This document shows, piece by piece, positions 23,800 through 32,381 of a DNA stretch of 64,000 nt. How positions within the stretch are numbered: the first letter of the stretch is position 1; every line of letters starts with the position of its first letter. The position numbers and the translations under genes are program-made. The stretch is from contig NW_003314286.1 in assembly GCF_000143415.4 (NCBI RefSeq), positions 1,179,129 to 1,243,128 of the forward strand, given 5' to 3'. This DNA is from Selaginella moellendorffii (lineage: Eukaryota; Streptophyta; Lycopodiopsida; Selaginellales; Selaginellaceae). The notes under the pieces are model-generated. The model worked only from the letters and a program-made list of their open reading frames with translations, did not search any database and was not told the origin of the DNA.

Positions 23800-25974
23800 T
23801 CTGAAAGTGCAGAAAAGAAGTTAAGACCATACAAAAAATGATTGGAGAATGGCCTAAATCATAACATACCAAACAACCTCAATAGCATGAGGCCACATGC
23901 CATTATTCAAACATGCTATTGACACCCACGTGAAATTTCGCATTCACAAAATTGGCATGAGGCCTCATGCCATCTTGATATACACACAGCTACAGGCAAG
24001 TAAAAACATACATGACAATACGCTAGCCATGAAATTGCAAGGGCCCAAGATGGCATGTGGCCTCATGCCATTTCTAAATGTGGTCCTAAGCCATTCCATG
24101 GTGAACATACCAGGAAGCACAAGTGCCGAATATCAAGAGGAAGCGGTAGCCACACCAAAGACAGTGCCGCTCGCAACACCGCAACTACTCGTAGCGCCGC
24201 TCACAACACCGCAACTGCTCGTAGCGCCGCTCGCACAAACTGCCACTCACATAAACTGCCGCTCGCAATGGCGCTCGCAATGCCGCAACCGCTTGTAGAC
24301 GCATAAACCATAGCTCACAACGCCGCTTACACAAGCAGCGCTCACTGCGCTCAGCGGAACCAAGAACACGGTGCACAAAAATGATAGACCTAGGAATGAG
24401 TTCGAGAATTCAAAAATAACACACGCTTGAACGTCACATCAAATCCTCTGACAAACCAGATCTTATGATTCCTCTGACAAATTTCAAACTGAGTAGCTTC
24501 TAGACTTTGCTGTCGAAGGTTGAACTTTGTCACATCATGTCCTTGCCTCAATCCAGCTGTGCCATGTTAGTGATTCGAACTTTGCCATGCCGTGTCAGTG
24601 ATCCGTGCCAAGATTATTCGCCGTGTAAAGGAATAATTATGCTGTGTGTGTACGTCCATTTATGGCAATATAAGGCCACATGCCATTCAAAGAATAATGC
24701 TAGGCGAGCATTTTTTTGGTGCATTTTTGGGTTCAAAATTGCATGAGCCCACACGCTATAAAGTTTACCTGTACCAAAAATAGAAACAGCTTTATTTACT
24801 TGGGAATTTAAGTGGTTGAGGCATTTTTAACCTTACAAACACATGCCCTACTTACATTCCTTTGGTTGCTTAAAATTCAAAAATATTATAAACCTTTCTT
24901 TTTGCATTTTCAATGTTTTCAATTATGGTTTTTGATTTTCGAAGGACCAGCCTAGTAATCTATTTGCATCCCGTCATGTTTATAGCTAGCTTTCGTTTGT
25001 CCCCTTCGCTAGCCTGAGATACATCTGCTCGGCATCTGCCTCTTACAGCATTTGCCCAGAAAGGGCATCTTTCTTCACGCAGCATTTGCCACATGTTTAG
25101 GGTTTAGGGTTTAGGGTTTAGCAATTCAGTAGCTTGATAAACATGCAAATATAGAACTTGATGCAAAATCCTTTGATATGTCACAATGCCCCTAGGACCA
25201 TAAACACATTTCAATAGAGAGGGTCCTTTCATTTCATAACTCCTTACGTAGATCTTGGTGAAACCAGAGTTAGTGAAGTTAGTTTCTTGTGGTCCCACAT
25301 CTGATTGTGATGTCCCTTTGCAGTGTCGATGGAAAGGTCAATGCACACCAAACTGTAAAATCTTGGAGCAAAATAACGGTCGGATCTATGGCAAATGCCC
25401 CTGAAACATTGTAAGGCTCGTGTGGTCTCATGTGGTCTTTGATCAAGATGCTTCTTTGCAGGGTCATCAAGAAAGACATTGTATACCATTCTGTAAAATC
25501 TAGTTATGATCTAACGGTTGGATCTCCAGAAAACTCAAAAAAATCTCGCGCGTATTAGAATATTCTAGGAATATACTCCTATGTGCCCCTCAAAATGGCA
25601 TGCGGCCCCACGCCATTCAAGAGATAACGCCAGATGACGCCGAGCATTTTTTGGGATTTGTATACCATTCTTTATTTAGCTGAACATCTGGCATTTTTGG
25701 AAATACAAGATGCTTTGGAATATCCAATCATGCATGGTATAAATATGGCGAGGGTATTAAATGATATCCCAATCATGATCTTTCTTTTGGATTTCGCGTG
25801 CATGCAGTTCGAGGAATGATGACGTTGCGGATTTCTTTTGGATTTCACGTGCATGCATGCGCGCGGCGATCCAGAAATTAATGGTGGCGCCCAAGTCCGA
25901 GGAATGATGACGTGGCGGGATTACCAACCGTCGTGACATTTTGCGCGTGTGAGGTTAGGTTTTGCATTTTTCTT
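23800..25974. promoter_or_regulatory. divergent intergenic/promoter region of the TIR element
   Basis: About 2.2 kb between the two divergent genes with no convincing gene. It holds palindromes at 23882, 23952, 24050, 24662, 24738 and 25595; a CG-rich low-complexity block at about 24140-24330 built of 'cgctcgcaa' and 'cgccgctca' strings; and the TTTAGGG run at 25096-25120. Promoters for both genes must lie here, but I see no TATA box that decides the start sites. Confidence 0.5.
25096..25120 (+). repeat. interstitial plant telomere-type repeat (TTTAGGG)3.5
   Basis: Three full TTTAGGG units plus TTTA. Short runs like this ('telo-boxes') are known in plant promoters. This one lies in the divergent promoter region. 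A chromosome-end origin is not needed to explain it. Confidence 0.8.
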
Positions 25975-26346
25975 CGTACTCGCGCTCGCACACTCGCGCT
26001 TGCATCGCGCTCCCACTCGCGATCACGCTCACATTCGCGCTCATTTACCTTCTCTACAGGTTTCTCGTGTGCATCGGCGTCCACTCGCGCTTGCATCACA
26101 CTCGCGCTCGCATCGCACTCGTGTGCATCGGCGTCCACTTCAAGACACACCCAGTTTGTAACTTTGCCGCCAACTCCGCCGCCCACTCTGCCACCCACAC
26201 GCAGCCCACTTGGTGTCCCGGGAGATTTCAGCGCCACTCTCCAACTGTAAGTGGCAGAGTAGCCTTGCTGCTAAGATCCACTGCACACACAGTGCACATT
26301 CGCCAGCGAGTCCGGCCTCGATTGTCACGCCTCCATTCAGCTTCAA
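25975..26346 (+). promoter_or_regulatory. low-complexity 5' leader of the rightward gene
   Basis: Built of 'ctcgcgctcgca' and 'gtgcatcggcgtccactcgcgcttgcatcac' units between 25975 and 26150, then GCC-rich sequence. It gives open frames on both strands that are rich in R, H, S and A and are not believable proteins. It precedes the proposed ATG at 26347 and is best read as promoter or 5' untranslated leader. Confidence 0.45.
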
Positions 26347-27272
26347 ATGGTAAGTCTTTTAGGCCAAGTAGAAAATGGCATGAGGCCACATGCCATTCAG
26401 TAGCAACATTGGCATGTACCGATTGGGCTCTCGAGTGTAGTCCGGTTACAGATGGTGTGTAGCCTCACGCCATCTTAAGATGCAGCCTTAAGACATCTGA
26501 TGCAGTGGTGAATGGCGTGTGGCCTCACATTATTTCCAGCTGGTAGCTTTTCATCTGTCAGCTCTAATTGTTGTGCATTTCTGAACAGGTGAGGAATTGC
26601 GTTCTTCTTCTAGCCACTGTCAATGTGGATGCAGAGAAGGGGGAGGAGCTCACCAGTTGGACTTTCGGGATGGAAGGCGAGGATCTGAGGCTGTACAACA
26701 CAGATGGTGGGAGAAAAGAATGCATGGGGATCCTCATCCAAGTGACAGACACTCCATGTAGTTCCATGCAAGAATATGGACTGGCACTTGTGGTAGAGAC
26801 AACGTTTGCCTTCAAGATCCACCTTGCACATCCTAGCGGCTTCCCGGAGGGGGGTAGCGGCTATGAAGAATTCCTAGAGGGAGCTAGGGAAAGGTTGTCC
26901 AGGAGGCCCACAATTTCAAAGACGCTGTGGGTCTATGAAGATCATATGGAATCCACGGACCTCACTTACGGCGATGTTCAAAAACTATATTCCAACATTG
27001 AGCCGTTGAGAGTGCCTCCAGTTCGCGAAGCAAAGGGGAAGGGGGTCGATCTGGAAACTACCCCGAAGCAGAAAAGGGTGGTCAAGCTCAAGCCGACATC
27101 TGACTCTCTTGCTCCAAAAAAGAAGCTACTCGGTGATGCCATTGCCTCGGGTTCGAACACTACACCCACCAAAAAGAAGAGCCGCAAAGAGTAAAAAGAG
27201 CAAGAAGAGGCAGCAAAAATCGTCGCAGATAATAGTACTTGTTACTATTCCAACAAAGTATATACAATCGAC

Positions 27273-28649
27273 GTGAGCCATATCGACATCCAAAGCAAAT
27301 ACAACCACAGGCTAGTATCTGATGAGTGGGTGGAGAAACTGAAGCAGAAGATGCTGGCAAGTCCAGTAACACCCGACATCGCAGACGTGATCCCCTACTA
27401 CCGAACAATGAAGGGCGAGACGAGGTTTCCAGACTTGATCAATAGGAAGGTGTTGGACGATCAGAACATTCGGTTCTATGCCGTCTCCGGGCAGCATTCT
27501 AGCTTGGCGATGCAAGAGATAGTTGTGGATATTATGGTGGGCGAGGAGGTCAAGAAAGTCTTCAAGACAAGAGTTGTCCGCCTGATAAAAGGCAACTCGC
27601 CCCTCCGATCTATCATATACATCTCCCACGCGCAGAATGTCAAGCAAGAAACGTGCTACAAATCGGGTCTGCACGAGACATTGGCACGAACACGGAAGCT
27701 CTGGGTTCAACTGAAGAAGCCACAAAAACCAGGACAAGGACGTGCACTAGCAACTAGCGCCTGGCAGGTAAGCCTCGTTGCATGTGGCATAACATGTGGC
27801 CTCACGCCATTTCCATTGCAGGAATTCTCGAGTCTTCTCTCGAAAACACTGGGGGTCAATGACACACTCAGCATCTATAACATTCTACTCGCGACAAAAG
27901 TTGTTTTTGACAAATGGGTAGATGTGCTGAGGAGGTACCATGACGGGGAGTTACTAAACTCAATGGGTGTGGAGGACGGCCGGAAGCCCAATGATTTGAA
28001 GCTCAACGCCTTGCGTTTCTCGCGGTCTCTAGATGACGACGACCTTCTGACAGTGGCTAATGCTCTTCTACGTGGTGAGGTAGTCCTCAACAAGACCAAA
28101 ATGACTCCCGGCCATATTGTGACATACGAGGACTTGTGCACGACTCTTAGAGCTCGTGCGCTATTGAAGGATTGGATCTTCGAGCAAGTGGCCGTGGAGA
28201 GGGTGAGCATCGACACCACGCAAGAGATGATGGAAGCGCTGGATTTGTCAAATGAAGACATCGACGAGTACGTGAAGGAGGCCCCCAAGTTCATCGATCT
28301 GCTGCGGGATGCCACGAAAAGTAAAGCTGAGAAGTTGGATCAGTATCCAAATTTCATTAAGAGGGATGTCGACCGCCGGCTTCAGAAACAGGTCGACCCC
28401 GCAGCAGAGGCCTATCAAGAACCTTACCGGGTATACGTGAATTCGGATGAGGATCAAAGGTGGAGGAGCATCGTTTCCCGCGGAGATGAGCAGGTCAAGA
28501 ACATCTTTTGTGTGATGGACTTCACAAATGAGGAGATCACTCATGCAGACGAAGTCAGCTCCATCATTGACTTAATGGTGGGACTTGCAGAGATGGAATC
28601 TTCAGTCCACTATATGATCTACGACTCCGAATCCTATCACAAGTTCTAG
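27273..28649 (+). other. ParB-like (GQH) segment of the giant gene
   Basis: The longest stop-free part of the giant gene. Near its start come a short strand-like IDVSHIDIQ, a helix VSDEWVEKLKQKML, then RFYAVSGQHSSLAMQEIV. This order (short strand, helix, 'GxH/R' loop followed by an Ala-rich helix) is the ParB N-terminal/sulfiredoxin-like pattern; some families carry GQHR. The family call is by pattern only. The 54-bp intron at 27768-27821 is a multiple of three and can be read through, and it contains a 22-bp palindrome. Confidence 0.4.
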
Positions 28650-31076
28650 AAGGCCTTGAACGAGGTGAAGGCTCGGTTGAAAGGCAAGGAGATGCAGGAG
28701 ATCCATGGGATAATGGGTAAGAAGAAGATACCGACGAATGTCCGCATCTTCACACTCGCCCTTGTTATTGGTCTCGCAGCAGAGTGGGACTGGAGTGACT
28801 TCCCAGCTTCGTTCGACATGGCCGATCGAATTAATCTGAGGGAGGTCAATTTACCCGTGCCTGAGGAACTGAAGACGACTATGGAGCTTTCGAATCCAAA
28901 GAAAGTTCCAGGTGCAGCATGGGAAATGCTCAGCTAGGTCTTCAATGCAATAGTGGGTGACTCCAAGGGCAAATGCGTTGTCGAGTACAACTGTGGCGGA
29001 CTATTCTTTCGAGCCGCACTACTCAAGGGTGTCTCGTGTGTTGCGGTGACAAACTCCATTGAAGAGGTGACTTCAATGGAGCATATAATTACAGTTGCCA
29101 AAGAAAAACAGTATCTTCTCTGCGAACCTGGTGAGTATGCACTTTAAGTTTAAATGTTATCTCACAAGCTCTGTATGCAGGAGCGTGGCCACCCCCAGAT
29201 GCTGAAACGGCGTTAACAGCTACTGTTGAAGATACCCATGTTGGGCCGAGCTCACAACCTACACAAGGTAAGGTCACGTGAGGCCTCACACCATTTTGAT
29301 TATAGATCGTTGTGAATATTCAGACACGAGGACTGAAAAGCGCACTGGTGGCGCGTCGAAGAAGGACAAACAGACAAGCAATAGGAAAAAAGGAGGTACA
29401 AATTATATTTGCAATAGCGTGTGGTCTCATGCCATTCCTTGCAGGAGACACTTCTTCAAAGGCAAAACAGGCAAGCACCAGCCAAGCTTAAACTGACAAT
29501 AGTCATAAAAAGCGAAAGCATGTTGGACAGTCGTCGGGATCAGAGGCATTTGATTCGAAAAGGAAAAAGGGCAACGAAAAGATGATAGGTAATGCCTCGC
29601 GGTTATGGCGTGTGTGCTCATGCCATTCATTGCAGATCAAGGGCTGAGTGAAAGCAGCCAGTCACCACCTCCTGACTCAGATTCCTATGGCAGACTCCCC
29701 TTCCCCAATCTCAATGGAGAGGTACAATGGATGAGGGATGCTTTTCAAGTCAGGGCCACGTTTTTCTCATCTCGTCATCTTCGAAGGGTCCAAGAACGTG
29801 CAGAAACCATGTTAAGACAGTCGGGTGAGGATATGGTCCTAGGTCACGCACTAAAACAGGCTATGGATGTCTTGTATTTTGAGATGGAGACTCGGCCAGA
29901 TGATTTTCCCAAGATGGTCCTGAAAAAAAAAGCCATCCAGCCTGAGCAGCCTATGGAAGAAATGCAAGAGGGGGATGAGGAGCCAGAGAAAGATAATGAG
30001 TAGGAAGAGCAGAAGGACGAAGAGGAGGACAAAGAAGAGGAGGACGAAGAGGACTTGGATGGTCCTCACAATGGTGACAATCACAATAACGACGACGACG
30101 ATGATGATGACGATGGCCAGCCTGAGGTGGCCAAAGAGCAGCGGAGGAAGGTCATACAAGACAAACCATCAGGTAAATAATAGTACATCCATTCCTAACC
30201 TTTTACCATTTCTAACATTGTCCATATAGGTCGCAGAGCAAATGGTAAGTAGAGATTATTCAGTTGAATTTACAAACTCTAGCCTTTAGTGTCGAGGAAG
30301 GATAGTGCCAAGCAAGGGTCGAAACGTATGTCCAATCCTTTAGAATCAGCAGTGCACCCAAGTGATATCGGTCCTAGTTCCTCAATAGCAGTTGATGGTA
30401 AATACAGTATAGTCGATTCAATGTGCTAATGAGTTTGTTTTCAGTAGCACGGGAGGATACCATCTCAATCGAAGGGAGATATTTGGACATGCATATGGAT
30501 CCGCCAGTGGACTCTACTTGCCTACAAGAGTCATCAGAGCTGGTGGAGGCTACTATCCATATCAATGCCAAGCAAGCTGACCACGCTCCACTTGATGCTG
30601 CCCATACCACTGAGTCAATCTTGTCCACGTATCCAACTGACGGTGACCAGGCGCCATTGGACCCGCATGAGGCCGCCCCAGCCGCCGAGCCGGTCGTATC
30701 CTCATTTCCAACGGACTCAACGTGTGCCCAATCGTCTGACTACGCGCCGTTGGAACCTCCCTACACCGCCCTTGCTGCCTGTTTGGTCATGTCCACTTTG
30801 CCAACGGAGGCACCAGCTGAAATGGCGTGTGATCACATGCCATCGGAACCACCCCATGCCACTGTTGAGCCAGTTGTACTAGAGTCTACAGCTAAAATGG
30901 CATGTGCCCACACGCCATCGGATGCGATTGACCCCACATTGCAAAGGAGAGTATTTCCGCCCTTCACGTTTCCTCGACCAAAACCCTCTCAATGACCATC
31001 GGGAGCACCATTCGCTAATATTGTAGATGGTAAAATTGACTTGTACCATTTTTTATGCTGACGCATTTCATTTCAG

Positions 31077-31939
31077 AGTCACGGCGAAGGTACTGTATCG
31101 TTTTTGATCTGAACGGTGTCCTTTTCTCCCATGAGCGTGGCTTGTCCTCGAATGTCACTACACCCTCCAAAGCCTGTGGTCGCAAGTTGGTCAAAAGAGA
31201 CAGATTCACATTAATCACATGGGAGAAACTACGGGATCTAATAATGACCATGCGACACTTAAAACAGAGGGCCGGGTTCAATTTGCAATTGGGAGTTTGG
31301 ACATCCATGATGCGCCACAATGCATTAACGTTGCTACAGATGATGCACGATCAGACGCGAGTAATATTACCATTTGACTTTCTTCTAACGCAGGAGGATT
31401 GCTTGACTATGGTCCATGTGAGGGGTAGCAAGCCCATCTTCGTCAAGCCAGAGGCTGTAGTGATGAACCGGACTGCTAGGTTAAGTGAAATCCTCATCAT
31501 CGATGACTTGCCGATTAAAACTGCAGCGAACACGCACACATATGCAGTGCACCCCATCTCTTGCAATATGGAAACTAGGGAGAAGAAACCGTATGTTCTG
31601 GGGGACCTTGCAAAACGACTTGGAGCGATGGTGATAGAGAACCGGCCAGTCCAAGAGGTGGCTGCAGAAATCAACCAAATGGCAGATGGAACGGTATATC
31701 AAAAGCCATTTGATCGGATAGACACCAGTCATCATTTATGGCATGTATATTGTCTAGCCAAGCACTATCCGCATCTCCATAATCTGCTCAACCGGATGGG
31801 TTCTTCGACCACTGAACATGAGCGTGGACGTATTAGAGAAGAGATGGCATTACAATTGGATTTAAATCCTGATAGTGTGGAGAGTGATGAAATTCCAAGA
31901 TTATTGTATAGGCGTTGGAGGCAAAATATAACAGTCTGA
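31077..31939 (+). other. FCP1/NIF-like HAD domain exon with DxN instead of DxD
   Basis: The last exon of the giant gene, 287 residues. HAD motif I reads FDLNGVL, so the second Asp of the DxDx(T/V) phosphatase signature is Asn. Motif II-like WTSMM and a DD motif (IIDDLPIKTAANTHTY) follow at the spacing of FCP1-like (NIF) domains. Plant FCP1-like proteins with D(L/V)NGxL are known. With Asn in place of the general acid, catalysis is doubtful and a binding role is possible. It ends in TGA at 31937-31939. Confidence 0.65.
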
Positions 31940-32357
31940 GATGGCATGTATTTATTTAAAAATGTAACTTATTATGGCATGGGGTTCCATGCCATTGTAT
32001 TAATATTAAAAGACAATTCTTTGAGAGGATTTGCATTATACTAGAAGTGTTACAGCATGTTATTGGAAGTCTAAGAAGTTGTTTTATTAATAAGGGGAAA
32101 GTAAAGATTGAATGGGGACTTGGGCTCCACTTAGACTCGGAGCAACTGAGCCAATATTAAAAGGATGGAAAGAAATTGGACGACAATGACAAGGAGAAGA
32201 GAGAGGTGAAGCAGTGGCAGGGGGAGGAGAAGTGATTGAGTAGACATTTCCTTGTTTAAAATAAAATGGCATGTGCCTCAATGCAATTGAATTTTGTTAT
32301 ATTTATATACTATATAAAGGTTTGGAAACCTTATTTTACAAGTGGGATAATGACAAT
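31940..32357. other. right subterminal region of the TIR element
   Basis: Begins with a half-palindrome right after the stop (ATGGCATG at 31942), then a full copy at 31974-31995 and another at 32266-32287, then AT-rich sequence to the inverted repeat. A poly(A)-signal-like 'aataaa/attaaa' context occurs near 31995-32010. No gene seen. Confidence 0.55.
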
Positions 32358-32381
32358 TCCCACTTTAACGAAATAGAGCTT
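32358..32381 (-). repeat. right terminal inverted repeat
   Basis: Exact reverse complement of 18972-18995. Confidence 0.8.

Larger units (their letters stand above)
26347..31939 (+). pseudogene. giant split gene: ParB-like segment to FCP1/HAD-like domain, six in-frame stops
   Basis: Proposed exons: 26347-26349 (ATG), 26589-27767, 27822-29130, 29181-29267, 29306-29395, 29445-29588, 29636-30172, 30230-30244, 30290-30397, 30445-31029, 31077-31939. Together they form one frame of 1,640 codons. From the 29131 intron on all eight introns are phase 1, and nine of ten are 38-57 bp. Content: an N-terminal ~200-residue domain of unknown kind, a basic linker, a segment with IDVSHIDIQ...FYAVSGQHSSLAMQEI recalling ParB/Srx-type 'GQHR' folds, a long helical part, a possible glycine-containing nucleotide/SAM-type motif (VEYNCGGLFFRAAL), Lys/Ser-rich small exons, an acidic Asp/Glu run, a Pro-rich repeat region, and an FCP1-like HAD domain (FDLNGVL, WTSMMRHNA, IIDDLPIKTAAN). 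Stops: TAA 27192, TAG 28647, TAG 28935, TAA 29489, TAG 30001, TGA 30993. Alternatively several adjacent genes. Confidence 0.6.
19198..32287. repeat. dispersed 22-bp palindrome family (about 25 copies)
   Basis: Half-site ATGGCRTGWGG followed by its inverted complement; most copies are exactly 22 bp. Positions (first base): 19198, 19514 (weak), 19603, 20203, 20363, 20509, 21850, 21907, 23882, 23952, 24050, 24662 (25 bp, weak), 24738, 25595, 26375, 26452, 26512, 27789, 29273, 29414, 29605, 30822, 30897, 31974, 32266. The outer six bases on each side are kept best; the centre varies. Copies lie in spacers, introns, two coding exons and just after stop codons. They are confined to the TIR-bounded element. 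A role as binding sites for a protein of the element is inference. Confidence 0.85.
18972..32381. mobile_element. 13.4-kb TIR-bounded DNA transposon candidate with two divergent genes
   Basis: A perfect 24-bp inverted repeat starting AAGCTCTATTTCGTTAAAGT lies at 18972-18995 and, reversed, at 32358-32381. Between them sit a leftward transposase-like gene (20530-23799), a rightward split gene (26347-31939) and a ~2.5-kb divergent promoter region. Copies of a 22-bp palindrome run from 19198 to 32287, inside the inverted repeats and not outside them. A third copy of the right end lies at 63586-63696, which supports mobility. No clear target duplication is visible (left flank ...AAAATA, right flank AGCACA...). 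I cannot place it in a named superfamily. Alternative: two unrelated end sequences flanking a host locus, which the palindrome distribution argues against. Confidence 0.75.

Noticed and set aside
25878-26462. Open frames rich in Arg, His, Ser and Ala on both strands
   Set aside because: Products of 'ctcgcgctcgca' low-complexity DNA upstream of the giant gene.
27192-30003. Alternative genetic code with TAG/TAA read as Gln in the TIR element
   Set aside because: Stops are mostly TAR, but a TGA also occurs in frame at 30993, a frameshift is present in the other gene, and C-to-T decay explains all of them more simply in a plant nucleus.
19198-32287. CRISPR-like array of regularly repeated palindromes
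   Set aside because: Spacing is irregular (tens of bases to over a kilobase), copies lie in exons and introns, and the host is a plant.
18972-32381. A specific target-site duplication for the TIR element
   Set aside because: TA- or TAA-like bases adjoin some ends, but the two flanks here do not agree well enough to claim a length.
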